A stretch of 6,954 bases of DNA from an uncultured Streptococcus sp. (GTDB lineage Bacteria > Bacillota > Bacilli > Lactobacillales > Streptococcaceae). The notes beneath the pieces were generated by a model. That model made no database searches. It saw only the letters and a list, made by a program, of their open reading frames with translations, and was not told the origin of the DNA. Shown here piece by piece: positions 1-6,557 of the stretch (positions within the stretch are counted from its first letter, which is position 1; every line of letters begins with the position of its first letter). The stretch lies in the NCBI GenBank assembly GCA_902479835.1, contig CABSQC010000059.1, forward strand, positions 1-6,954, in the 5' to 3' direction. The position numbers were made by a program, and so were the translations under genes.

Positions 1-679
1 AAGCATTACTGTAAGAGCGAATAGTGGAGCCACCTTTTTCGACAGCCTGAGCTAATACGGCGATTGTTTCCTTTCGGATAGCTTTGACTTCTCTAGCAGT
101 CAAGCTTTGACCCAAACGAGCTGGGTGAACCTTGGCTCGATAAAGGACCTCATCTACATAGATATTGCCCAGACCAGCCACTAATTTTTGGTCTAAAAGA
201 GCTGATTTAATGGGTTTCCTTGATTTTTTAAGAGCTGCTTGGAAGACTGGTTCTTTAAAATCCGCTTCCGTTGGCTCTGGACCAATTTTTTTCGCCAAAA
301 AATAGCTGTCTATAAACTCAGGCACTAAAACTTCCATGGTCCCAAACTTGCGGACATCTTCATAGACCAGGGTGCTGCCATCAGTAAAATAAAAGAAGAC
401 ATGGGCGTGCTTGCGAAAAGGGACTTCGTCTGGATAAAAGAAATACTTGCCTTCCATACGTAAATGCGAGATCAAAACCAAATCCGTCAAATAAAACAAG
501 AGGTATTTCCCGCGGCGCCCCATGGCCCGAATTTCTTGACCTGGGAGATCTTGACGAAAAGCATCCAGATCCGTCTGAATCATCTTTGGATACTTTACTT
601 CCACTGCTTGGATGGTTTTCCCAAGAATTAATTTCTCAAGACCACGCCGAACGGTCTCAACTTCTGGTAATTCAGGCAT
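1..679 (-). CDS. mutM: Formamidopyrimidine-DNA glycosylase (Fpg/MutM), 3' end cut off by the window
   Basis: Bifunctional base-excision-repair enzyme of the Fpg/Nei family that removes 8-oxoguanine and formamidopyrimidines and nicks the abasic site. The 226 residues visible start [10 protein letters not shown], giving the catalytic N-terminal proline (Pro2) and glutamate (Glu3). The beta-sandwich Lys58 follows in MGRRGKYL, the intercalating Met75 in SHLRMEGK, and Arg110/Phe112 in EDVRKFGT. The helix-two-turn-helix region contains [18 protein letters not shown] (about residues 162-179). The family is usually about 270-275 aa with a C-terminal zinc finger, so the zinc finger lies beyond position 1. 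The start is fixed by AAAGGAG four bases upstream and by the obligatory Met-Pro-Glu. It is the last visible gene of ybeY-dgkA-era-mutM. The 45-nt gap to era holds a short hairpin (699-712) followed by TGTTTTT, at most a weak terminator. Confidence 0.97.
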   Translation of the reverse strand, partial: MPELPEVETVRRGLEKLILGKTIQAVEVKYPKMIQTDLDAFRQDLPGQEIRAMGRRGKYLLFYLTDLVLISHLRMEGKYFFYPDEVPFRKHAHVFFYFTDGSTLVYEDVRKFGTMEVLVPEFIDSYFLAKKIGPEPTEADFKEPVFQAALKKSRKPIKSALLDQKLVAGLGNIYVDEVLYRAKVHPARLGQSLTAREVKAIRKETIAVLAQAVEKGGSTIRSYSNA

Positions 680-724
680 AGAACTCCTTTCAAAAACAAG
701 AAGCAGGCTTCTGCCCACCTCTTC

Positions 725-1624
725 TTAATATTCTTTTTCGTTATAACCGAAATCGGCAAGATCCAATTTCTTATCCCGCCAATTTTTCTTGACCTTGACC
801 CAAGTTTCTAGGAAGACCTTGTCCCCTAGCATCAGCTCGATATCCTTACGCGCAAGGGTTCCGATCTTCTTGAGCATGGCGCCACCTTTTCCGATGACAA
901 TCCCTTTTTGGCTATCACGTTCCACCATGATGGTCGCACGGATATGAACCTTATCTGTTTCTTCATCCCGCTTCATGGAATCCACTACTACTGCAACAGA
1001 GTGGGGAATTTCTTCTCGTGTCAAGTGCAAGACCTTTTCACGGATCATTTCAGAGACCAAGAAACGCTCTGGGTGGTCAGTAATCTGATCTGCTGGGAAA
1101 TATTGGAAACCTTCTTCTAAGTTTTCGCTCAAAATGTCAATCAAACGCGAAACATTGTTTCCTTGAAGGGCTGAAATCGGCACAATTTCCTTGAAATCCA
1201 TCTGACTACGGAAGTCATCGATTTGCGCCAAGAGTTGGTCAGGGTGGACCTTGTCAATCTTATTGACCACAAGGATGACGAGCACTTTAGCTGCTTTAAG
1301 GCGTTCGATGATCATATCATCACCCTTGCCACGCGCTTCATCTGCTGGCACCATAAAGAGTACGGTATCGACTTCCCGAAGGGTACTATAGGCTGACTCC
1401 ACCATGAAGTCTCCAAGTGCGGTCTTGGGTTTGTGAATCCCTGGGGTATCGATAAAGACGATCTGTTCCTTATCGGTCGTGTAGATTCCCATAATCTTAT
1501 TGCGCGTTGTTTGCGCTTTGTCACTCATGATGGCAATTTTTTGCCCCATGACGTGGTTCAAAAATGTTGACTTCCCAACATTGGGACGTCCTAATATGGC
1601 TACAAAGCCTGATTTAAATGTCAT
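725..1624 (-). CDS. era: GTPase Era, ribosome assembly factor
   Basis: Essential GTP-binding protein that binds the 3' end of 16S rRNA and helps to mature the 30S subunit. At 299 aa it is the usual full family length. The N-terminal GTPase domain shows the P-loop GRPNVGKST (12-20), the switch I region with TTRNK (39-43), G3 DTPG (59-62), G4 NKID (121-124) and G5 SAL (151-153). The C-terminal KH domain carries VIGKGG (243-248), which contacts RNA. The start ATG is preceded by AAAGGAA. The gene follows dgkA after 29 nt, and that gap holds a small hairpin (1638-1653) between the dgkA stop codon and the era ribosome binding site. Co-transcription with ybeY groups two genes of rRNA processing. No motif is missing or altered. 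Confidence 0.98.
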   Translation of the reverse strand: MTFKSGFVAILGRPNVGKSTFLNHVMGQKIAIMSDKAQTTRNKIMGIYTTDKEQIVFIDTPGIHKPKTALGDFMVESAYSTLREVDTVLFMVPADEARGKGDDMIIERLKAAKVLVILVVNKIDKVHPDQLLAQIDDFRSQMDFKEIVPISALQGNNVSRLIDILSENLEEGFQYFPADQITDHPERFLVSEMIREKVLHLTREEIPHSVAVVVDSMKRDEETDKVHIRATIMVERDSQKGIVIGKGGAMLKKIGTLARKDIELMLGDKVFLETWVKVKKNWRDKKLDLADFGYNEKEY

Positions 1625-1637
1625 AGTTTCCTTTCAC

Positions 1638-1653
1638 GAGGGCATGCTCCCTC
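1638..1653 (-). other. Short intercistronic hairpin between dgkA and era
   Basis: A perfect 5-bp inverted repeat, GAGGG and CCCTC, with a 6-nt loop directly follows the dgkA stop codon and ends just before the AAAGGAA ribosome binding site of era. There is no T-tract, so it is not an intrinsic terminator. It could stabilise an mRNA end or limit ribosome flow from dgkA into era; this is inference. Confidence 0.4.
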
Positions 1654-2052
1654 TTATCCAAATACCAAGGCCCAGAATTTGGGCACAAAAATGATCAATC
1701 CTGTCACCAAGGCAAAACCTGATACAACGAGGACCGCTCCAGCCGCCATGTCTTTGGCATTCTTTGCCAACATGGAGAAATGGTAGTTACTAGCTAGATC
1801 CACCACATTTTCAATGGCTGAATTCATAATTTCAAAAGCAATCACCAAAGTGATGCTGAGCAATAAAAAGAGCCATTCCGTCGCAGAAATCCTAAATACC
1901 AAACCAGCAAGCATTGCTACAAGGGCTGATAAGGCGTGCTTGCGCATATTGCGCTCTTCTTTGATCGATGTAAAAATTCCTGTTATCGCAAACTCCAGGC
2001 TTGAAGTGAAGTCTCGATTTTTCCATTTTCGCTTATTGTCTTGTGAGTCCAT
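1654..2052 (-). CDS. dgkA: Undecaprenol/diacylglycerol kinase (DgkA family)
   Basis: Small integral membrane lipid kinase. In Gram-positive bacteria this family mainly phosphorylates undecaprenol, feeding the lipid carrier used in cell-wall synthesis. The protein is 132 aa with a basic N-terminus (KRKWKNR, 7-13), an amphipathic segment with KEERN (31-35), and three hydrophobic spans at about 40-56, 60-78 and 105-124. The family signature [14 protein letters not shown] (73-86) supplies the catalytic and metal-binding glutamates, and [11 protein letters not shown] (97-107) is the second conserved motif. The chosen ATG overlaps the end of ybeY by 20 nt and has only a weak purine-rich stretch upstream, which suggests translational coupling to ybeY. 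The N-terminus agrees with streptococcal DgkA proteins I remember, but the exact start is less certain than the identity. Confidence 0.95.
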   Translation of the reverse strand: MDSQDNKRKWKNRDFTSSLEFAITGIFTSIKEERNMRKHALSALVAMLAGLVFRISATEWLFLLLSITLVIAFEIMNSAIENVVDLASNYHFSMLAKNAKDMAAGAVLVVSGFALVTGLIIFVPKFWALVFG

Positions 2053-2530
2053 AGGCTGTCAAAATCTCTTCCTGTAAGCCAAACATTTCCTTTTCTTCTT
2101 CTGGCGTATAGTGATCATAGCCATTGATGTGAAGAAAACCATGTACTGCCAAAAATCCCATTTCGCGCTCAAAGCTATGGCCATATTCTTCCGCTTGCTC
2201 CCGCGCCTTGTCAATTGAAATAAAGAGCTCACCAATATAGGTATCGAATTCCGCCATCATCTCTGCCAATTCTGGATTTTCTTCAAGGTCTTCCTCATCA
2301 AAAGAAATCTCCATCTCAGGCTTGTATTCTAAACTGATGACATCTGTCGGACGATCCGTATCACGGTATTCAAGATTTAGTTCATGACTGCGTTCATTGG
2401 TCACAAAAGTCACAGCCATTTCCTTGTCTTCTTTCCCAATTTTTTGAGCAGCAAATTCTAAAATTTCTTGCGTTTGTTTTAAGATTTCGTCAGAAACTTG
2501 TCCCGTCTCATCTACCATTTCAATATACAT
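2033..2530 (-). CDS. ybeY: Endoribonuclease YbeY, rRNA maturation factor
   Basis: Zinc-dependent single-strand endoribonuclease (UPF0054 family) involved in 16S rRNA 3'-end maturation and 70S ribosome quality control. With the start used here the protein is 165 aa. The metal site [11 protein letters not shown] lies at about residues 130-140 and supplies three histidines. The other family motif, [15 protein letters not shown], is at about 55-69. The start at 2530 (MYIEM) is chosen because AGGTGA sits five bases upstream. A GTG three codons earlier (2539) is part of that ribosome binding site, so it is unlikely to be used. It is the first gene of the housekeeping operon, behind an extended -10 promoter, and its 3' end overlaps dgkA. 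Confidence 0.97.
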   Translation of the reverse strand: MYIEMVDETGQVSDEILKQTQEILEFAAQKIGKEDKEMAVTFVTNERSHELNLEYRDTDRPTDVISLEYKPEMEISFDEEDLEENPELAEMMAEFDTYIGELFISIDKAREQAEEYGHSFEREMGFLAVHGFLHINGYDHYTPEEEKEMFGLQEEILTAYGLTRQ

Positions 2531-2556
2531 CTGGATCACCTCACTATTATCACTTT

Positions 2557-2565
2557 ATTATATCA
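2557..2565 (-). promoter_or_regulatory. Extended -10 promoter of the ybeY-dgkA-era-mutM operon
   Basis: On the minus strand the sequence reads TGATATAAT, a perfect TATAAT (2557-2562) with the TGn extension (2563-2565). No good -35 hexamer is seen 16-18 bp upstream, because that stretch is the 3' arm of the terminator of the preceding gene. The predicted start near 2550 leaves a leader of about 20 nt containing the AGGTGA site of ybeY. Confidence 0.7.
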
Positions 2566-2602
2566 CAAAAACCAGCCTATATACTAGATACAGGCTGGTT
2601 TT
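2566..2602 (-). terminator. Intrinsic terminator of the ABC exporter operon
   Basis: A perfect 11-bp stem (arms AAAACCAGCCT at 2568-2578 and its complement at 2592-2602) encloses a 13-nt loop. In the minus direction the last arm runs into five T. It lies 26 nt beyond the stop codon of the second transporter gene. The A-run on the other side is short, so activity in the opposite direction is doubtful. Confidence 0.88.
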
Positions 2603-2627
2603 CAAACTTTTTCTTTGCATGATCATC

Positions 2628-4364
2628 TTACACCACTGTTTGCTGGATGGCATTCATCTGGGCATAGATCCCGCCTTGTGTAACCAGTTCCTCGTGTCTA
2701 CCACGCTCTACAATGCGTCCTTCTGATAGAACCAAGATCTGATCCGCATCTTGGATAGTGGACAAGCGATGGGCAATAATAAAGGTGGTCCGGCCCTTTT
2801 GCAGGACTGCCATAGCCTTCTGAATGATTTCCTCTGTCTCCGTATCAATGTGGGAGGTTGCTTCGTCCAGAATCAAAATTTTCGGATTCATGTAGAGCGT
2901 CCGCGCAAAGGAAATCAATTGGCGTTCGCCACTTGAGAAGGCCGAGCCTTTTTCAACTACTGGATGATCAATTCCCTTTTCAAGACGCTCTACAAAAGGC
3001 CAAGCCCCGACTTTTTTCAGTGCTTCTTTGACCGCATCCCGGTCAATATGTTTCTGACTCATGGCCACATTACTAGCAATGGTTCCTGTAAATAGATAAG
3101 GATCTTGCAGAACAATGCCCATGTGGCTTCGTAGGCTCTCACGAGAGACTTGGCGAATATCTTGCCCATCGATCAAAATCACTCCTTCTTGAGGATCATA
3201 GAAACGATAGAGCAGATTCATAATAGAAGACTTACCCGATCCAGTATGGCCCACAAGAGCGATGGTTTCCCCGGGACTCGCCTGAAAGGCAATATCCTGT
3301 AAAACTGGCTTGCCTTCTTCATAAGCAAATTGAACATCATCAAACACGACTTGAGCCTTTTCTATCTTCAGTTCCGATACACCATCGGCCTCTATGGGTT
3401 GATCCAAAAATGCAAGGACGCGACTCCCCGTCTCTAGTGATCGCCGAATATTCGGAAATTGACGACTGAGATTGGCCATGAGATCAAACAGATTGATGAC
3501 ATAGTTAATATTGATAAATAAGAGACCAGCTGTCACACCGATATTGCCCTGTAGGAAAGAAATCCCAGCGATGGTCAATATACCTGCAATCACTAAAAAC
3601 TTGAGCAATTCTGTCAAGGTCCAAGAAGCGATGGAATCAGCTAAGAGGATCCGATCATTGGCTCCTAGCATCTTCTGGGTAGTGGCTTCAAACTCCTCTA
3701 CCACACCAGGCTCTTGATGATAGAGCTGAATCATACTGGCACCATGCAAGAGTTCATTGACTTGGGTATTGACCTCGCTTCTCGCATCAAAGAAATCCTT
3801 CATAGGCTGGTCCGTCATGACCTTGTAGAGATACTGGATTCCATAGAAAATTGGAAAAACTAGACACAAGAGTAACCCCATCATAGGACTCAGGTAAAAG
3901 AGAATCCCTAGGATAAAGAGAAATCGCACCAAATAGATGACTAGTATCATACAAGAGTTATAAAACTGGGTCCGCAAGGTCTCCGTATCATTGACAATTC
4001 TTGTTGCGATCTTTCCAGCCGGCTTGTCATCAAAATAAGAAATAGGCAGACCTTGCATGACTTGAAAGGCTTGGTCTCTCAGACTAGCGGTTACTTGATT
4101 ACTTCCATGCAGTAAGATCCGATTTCCTAGGTAGCTAATCAGCTGTCCTAGGCTCAAGACTAAGAGATAAAATGCTCCCATCTGAAGCAAGTCCCCTTGT
4201 CCTCCACCGTGGGTCAGTGCAGTCAAAGGCCCATCGATCATCTTTTGGAGAAGAAAAGGAGACAATTCAGAAAAAATGGTGGCTAGTAAGAGACAAATAA
4301 AGCCGGAAAGAAAAACCGTCGGATAAAGAGTGATCCGAGATAATAATCGTTTCAATACTATCAT
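2628..4364 (-). CDS. patB: ABC multidrug exporter half-transporter, PatB/BmrD/LmrD-like, with canonical catalytic site
   Basis: Type IV ABC exporter subunit of 578 aa with the fused membrane domain first (six hydrophobic spans between about residues 13 and 300) and the ATPase domain after. Walker A is GHTGSGKS (372-379), the Q-loop Gln is 420, Walker B is LILDEATS with catalytic Glu501, and the switch histidine is His532 in AHRLS. The ABC signature is SSGER (477-481) rather than LSGGQ. An intact catalytic Glu with a degenerate signature marks the partner that completes the active ATP site of a heterodimer. The start at 4364 is chosen because AAGGAG lies six bases upstream and only one base separates it from the stop of the neighbouring gene. 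A longer frame opening at 4436 has no such site. The symbol follows pneumococcal PatB; substrates (fluoroquinolones, dyes) are inferred from the family. Confidence 0.93.
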   Translation of the reverse strand: MIVLKRLLSRITLYPTVFLSGFICLLLATIFSELSPFLLQKMIDGPLTALTHGGGQGDLLQMGAFYLLVLSLGQLISYLGNRILLHGSNQVTASLRDQAFQVMQGLPISYFDDKPAGKIATRIVNDTETLRTQFYNSCMILVIYLVRFLFILGILFYLSPMMGLLLCLVFPIFYGIQYLYKVMTDQPMKDFFDARSEVNTQVNELLHGASMIQLYHQEPGVVEEFEATTQKMLGANDRILLADSIASWTLTELLKFLVIAGILTIAGISFLQGNIGVTAGLLFININYVINLFDLMANLSRQFPNIRRSLETGSRVLAFLDQPIEADGVSELKIEKAQVVFDDVQFAYEEGKPVLQDIAFQASPGETIALVGHTGSGKSSIMNLLYRFYDPQEGVILIDGQDIRQVSRESLRSHMGIVLQDPYLFTGTIASNVAMSQKHIDRDAVKEALKKVGAWPFVERLEKGIDHPVVEKGSAFSSGERQLISFARTLYMNPKILILDEATSHIDTETEEIIQKAMAVLQKGRTTFIIAHRLSTIQDADQILVLSEGRIVERGRHEELVTQGGIYAQMNAIQQTVV

Positions 4365-4365
4365 C

Positions 4366-6090
4366 TTATTCTCCTTCCTGTTTTTGTTGCCGTTGGTATT
4401 GTTCATAATACCAACCCTCTTGAGCCAGTAAATCACTAGCTCTACCTTCTTCTACAATCTGTCCTTGATCCAAGACAATGATCCAATCCGCCTGATGAAC
4501 CGCAGACAAGCGATGGGAAACAATGAGGGTCGTCTTGCCTTTTCGCTCTGTTTGAATGGTGTCAATAATGGCCTGTTCAGTCTTAGCATCTACTGCCGAA
4601 AGGGAATCATCTAACAGCAAGAGATCCGCATCCCTTAAAAAAGCACGTGCCAACGAGATCCGCTGTTTTTGACCTCCTGATACAGAGACTCCTTTCTCAC
4701 CAATCAAGGTGTCCATTCCCTGAGACATCCGCTCAAGATCATCTGCAAAAGCAGCTTGGGCTACAGCTTCCACCAAATCCTCTTCACTAGCACCATTTTT
4801 ACCCAGAGCAATATTGTCACGAATAGATTTTGAGAATAAAATATGTTCTTGGGAAACATAGCCGATTTTAGCTTCAATGGAGTGTCGGTTGTAGTCCACA
4901 ATCGGTTGCTGGTTGACCAAGAATTCTCCCTCACCAACTGGGTACTGCCGCAAGAATTGTCGAACCAAACTAGTCTTCCCTGCTCCGGTACGACCAACAA
5001 TTCCAACTGTCTGTCCTTTCTGAATGGTCCAATCAATGCCTGATAGACTCTTTCGCTCAGCACCAGGATAGCTGAAAGAATAATCCTTAAACTGCACCGA
5101 ATCAATCTGCTCTAAATAGTTAGGACCATCTAGTTCGAGATCATCCGTTTCATCAATCACTTCTTTTAATTTTTTATAGGACATTTGCCCTGTCTGATAG
5201 ACCAAGATCAGGTCCGCCATCATCCACATAGGTTCAATTAAAAAGACCAAATACAGCTGCAAAGCCAATAACTTGCCAAGGCTCAATTGTCCACTTGCTA
5301 ATGACTGACCTCCAAATACCAAGAGTAGGACCGTCGAAAAACCAATAAACAAAAGGGCTAAGGGGCCAAAAGAATACTGGATAGAGGCAATTTTGTCCCC
5401 TGTTTTGGATAGACTGGCTGTTTTTTTCTGAAACTGTTTGACCTGCTGGTCCCGCCTACTATAGGCTCGCATGACACGGATCCCTTCGATGGACTCCAAG
5501 ACTTCATCGTTCAATTGAGCGACTGCTTCCCGGTTTTGCTCAACATACTCCTCCTGCTTTCTACTCAAAAAATAGGTCGAGACGACGAGGAAGATCATCG
5601 GAATAAAGGAAATCAAGGTTAATTGCCAAGAAATGAAAAACATGGTCGGAATAATAAAGGCAAACAAGCCACCGCCAAACAGGAGCACCATCATCCCGTA
5701 ACCAGCCATGTCGGCCATGCCATCGACATCCGTCGTGAACCGCGTCAAGAGATCTCCTGAACGGAATTTCTCAAAAAAGGGACGCCGCATAGCTACTAGT
5801 TTACGAAAAGCTTGTCCCTGAAGGGTCGCCTTGAAATGAACTGACGACTGAAACAGGCGCAACTGCCAATAAAAAGCCGTCAGGTAATTGAGGATGGCTG
5901 ATCCTACCAAGAGGAACATATCCCATACAAAGTTGGATTGCGTCAGCGTCTGCTGACTCAAATGATCCACTAGACGCTGAATAACTTGCGTCGGGATCAA
6001 TAAGGTGTAATCATAAAGAATCAGGACCATAGCGATCTTCACATATCGCCACTTGCGCTCCCTGATATACTCCCAAATAGCTCTGATCAT
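4366..6090 (-). CDS. patA: ABC multidrug exporter half-transporter, PatA/BmrC/LmrC-like, with degenerate Walker B
   Basis: First subunit of the heterodimeric exporter, 574 aa. The membrane domain has six hydrophobic spans (about 17-34, 55-76, 133-153, 156-175, 243-262, 273-297). The ATPase domain has Walker A GRTGAGKT (366-373), Q-loop Gln414, canonical signature VSGGQ (470-474), Walker B LLLLDDSLS with Asp495 in place of the catalytic Glu, and His526 in the H-loop. The Glu-to-Asp change is typical of one half of heterodimeric exporters such as BmrCD, LmrCD and TM287/288. The start has AAGGAG five bases upstream, immediately after terminator 2 of the leader. One base separates its stop from the next gene's start, implying coupled translation. 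Expression is probably set by the leader attenuator at 6117-6329. The assignment to the PatA subfamily rests on size, order and asymmetry, not on a database comparison. Confidence 0.93.
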   Translation of the reverse strand: MIRAIWEYIRERKWRYVKIAMVLILYDYTLLIPTQVIQRLVDHLSQQTLTQSNFVWDMFLLVGSAILNYLTAFYWQLRLFQSSVHFKATLQGQAFRKLVAMRRPFFEKFRSGDLLTRFTTDVDGMADMAGYGMMVLLFGGGLFAFIIPTMFFISWQLTLISFIPMIFLVVSTYFLSRKQEEYVEQNREAVAQLNDEVLESIEGIRVMRAYSRRDQQVKQFQKKTASLSKTGDKIASIQYSFGPLALLFIGFSTVLLLVFGGQSLASGQLSLGKLLALQLYLVFLIEPMWMMADLILVYQTGQMSYKKLKEVIDETDDLELDGPNYLEQIDSVQFKDYSFSYPGAERKSLSGIDWTIQKGQTVGIVGRTGAGKTSLVRQFLRQYPVGEGEFLVNQQPIVDYNRHSIEAKIGYVSQEHILFSKSIRDNIALGKNGASEEDLVEAVAQAAFADDLERMSQGMDTLIGEKGVSVSGGQKQRISLARAFLRDADLLLLDDSLSAVDAKTEQAIIDTIQTERKGKTTLIVSHRLSAVHQADWIIVLDQGQIVEEGRASDLLAQEGWYYEQYQRQQKQEGE

Positions 6091-6116
6091 ATATTCTCCT
6101 TTTCAAAATGGCACAG

Positions 6117-6163
6117 AAAAAACCCAAGTAAGGAGCTGAGTAGGTGCTCAGTCCACACTTGGG
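6117..6163 (-). terminator. Attenuator terminator 2, directly upstream of the exporter operon
   Basis: In minus orientation the outer arms CCCAAGT (6157-6163) and ACTTGGG (6123-6129) pair perfectly. Inside them lie a GGA/TCC step and a 5-bp CTGAG/CTCAG hairpin with a 6-nt loop. The last arm runs into six T (6117-6122). It ends 26 nt before the start codon of the first transporter gene with no promoter in between, so any transcript reaching the operon must pass it. Confidence 0.85.
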
Positions 6164-6224
6164 CCTTCTGATGCCTATCACCAATTCAGTTAAGGCAGGC
6201 AAAAATGCATACAAAAAACCCAAG
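6158..6224 (-). promoter_or_regulatory. Predicted antiterminator helix of the exporter leader
   Basis: In the minus-strand RNA, the 3' arm and U-tail of terminator 1 (6207-6224) can pair with the 5' arm of terminator 2 and its flank (6158-6174). The helix has 17 base pairs, including three G-U pairs, and one bulged U at 6211. The pairing uses CUUGGG of terminator 1 and CCCAAG of terminator 2, so it excludes both terminators. The loop is 32 nt. The pairing is read directly from the sequence; its regulatory use is inference. Confidence 0.65.
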
Positions 6225-6247
6225 ACAGACTCCTCCATCTTGGGTTT
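6213..6247 (-). terminator. Attenuator terminator 1, just after the leader peptide
   Basis: A perfect 10-bp stem (AAACCCAAGA at 6238-6247 and TCTTGGGTTT at 6216-6225 in minus orientation) closes a 12-nt loop and continues into a run of six T. Its 5' arm begins 10 nt after the stop codon of the leader peptide, close enough to be covered by a ribosome terminating there. Confidence 0.8.
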
Positions 6248-6257
6248 CATTCATTTT

Positions 6258-6329
6258 TTAAATGGAACTCAACTGAGATTGGAGAAGCTGTGTATTCAAT
6301 TGTGTCATCAAAACATCTACTTTGTTCAT
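6258..6329 (-). CDS. Putative 23-aa leader peptide of the exporter attenuator
   Basis: Short ORF starting MNKVDVLMTQLNTQ and ending SQLSSI, rich in Gln, Leu, Ser and Thr, with no membrane span or signal. An AAAGGAG ribosome binding site lies nine bases before the ATG, and the promoter start is predicted about 25 nt upstream, so this is an ordinary, well-equipped translation unit at the 5' end of the transcript. It stops 10 nt before terminator 1 and well before the exporter genes. Its position matches leader peptides that control transcription by ribosome position, such as the one reported for Bacillus subtilis bmrCD. I see no known arrest motif, so stalling by any particular drug is unproven. 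It could also encode a small peptide with its own job, but its size and placement favour a sensor role. Confidence 0.7.
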   Translation of the reverse strand: MNKVDVLMTQLNTQLLQSQLSSI

Positions 6330-6360
6330 GATGGTTTTCTCCTTTCTCTTTGTTGTTCTA

Positions 6361-6389
6361 ACTTTACCACGGATTTCCTTGCTTGTCAA
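6361..6389 (-). promoter_or_regulatory. Sigma-A promoter of the leader peptide and exporter operon
   Basis: On the minus strand a perfect -35 box TTGACA (6384-6389) is followed by a 17-bp spacer and the -10 box TAAAGT (6361-6366), preceded by TGG as an extended -10. An A/T-rich stretch lies upstream of the -35. The predicted start near 6354 places the leader start codon about 25 nt downstream. Such a strong promoter in front of a double terminator is typical of attenuation control. Confidence 0.8.
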
Positions 6390-6440
6390 CGTTTTTTTGA
6401 AAATTGTTGAAAAAAGCCGGACTTTTAAAGATGGACTTGC

Positions 6441-6473
6441 AAAAAAAGAAGCCTAGATCTTCTCTAAGCTTCT
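6441..6473 (-). terminator. Intrinsic terminator of the tRNA transcript
   Basis: In the minus-strand RNA, arms at 6463-6473 and 6447-6457 form an 11-bp stem with one G-U pair around a 5-nt loop, and the last arm runs into a long T-tract (6441-6446 and the stem end). It lies 12 nt past the 3' end of the tRNA and separates that transcript from the exporter promoter. Confidence 0.8.
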
Positions 6474-6484
6474 CTCTTCTGCTA

Positions 6485-6557
6485 TGCTAGTTGCCGGGAT
6501 TGAACCGGCGACCTCATCCTTACCATGGATGCGCTCTACCGACTGAGCTATATCCGA
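6485..6557 (-). tRNA. tRNA-Thr (anticodon GGU), 5' acceptor strand mismatched, probably chimeric
   Basis: A complete cloverleaf body can be drawn: D stem GCTC/GAGC, anticodon stem CATCC/GGATG around the loop ATGGTAA with anticodon GGT (6522-6524), a 5-nt variable loop, and T arm GCCGG/CCGGC with loop TTCAATC. The 3' acceptor strand AACTAGC needs a 5' strand GCTAGTT, but the seven bases present are TCGGATA, of which only two form Watson-Crick pairs plus one wobble. No CCA is encoded. The 3' side is joined to AT-rich Streptococcus-like sequence with a good terminator, while the 5' side abuts GC-rich DNA. The mismatch therefore suggests that two different tRNA genes were joined inside the conserved D-arm or anticodon region. 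The tRNA identity is sure from the anticodon, but function of this exact sequence is doubtful. Confidence 0.75.

Noticed and set aside
908..2077. Plus-strand frames opposite era and dgkA (908-1120, 1500-1694, 1814-2077)
   Set aside because: They are antisense shadows of well-supported genes, with no plausible start signals or recognisable domains.
2531..2539. GTG start for ybeY three codons upstream
   Set aside because: The GTG lies within the AGGTGA ribosome binding site of the ATG at 2530, and the streptococcal YbeY proteins I remember begin MYIEM.
4365..4436. Longer start for patB giving 602 residues
   Set aside because: The extra 24 residues are encoded inside the end of patA, are polar and unlike exporter N-termini, and have no ribosome binding site. 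The ATG at 4364 has AAGGAG at ideal spacing and starts MIVLKRLLSR.
6011..6250. Minus-strand frame of 79 codons running through both attenuator hairpins into the start of patA
   Set aside because: Its ATG has no ribosome binding site, it overlaps two terminator stems and the first 80 bases of patA in another frame, and its product resembles no family. The first part is a translation of the hairpin arms.
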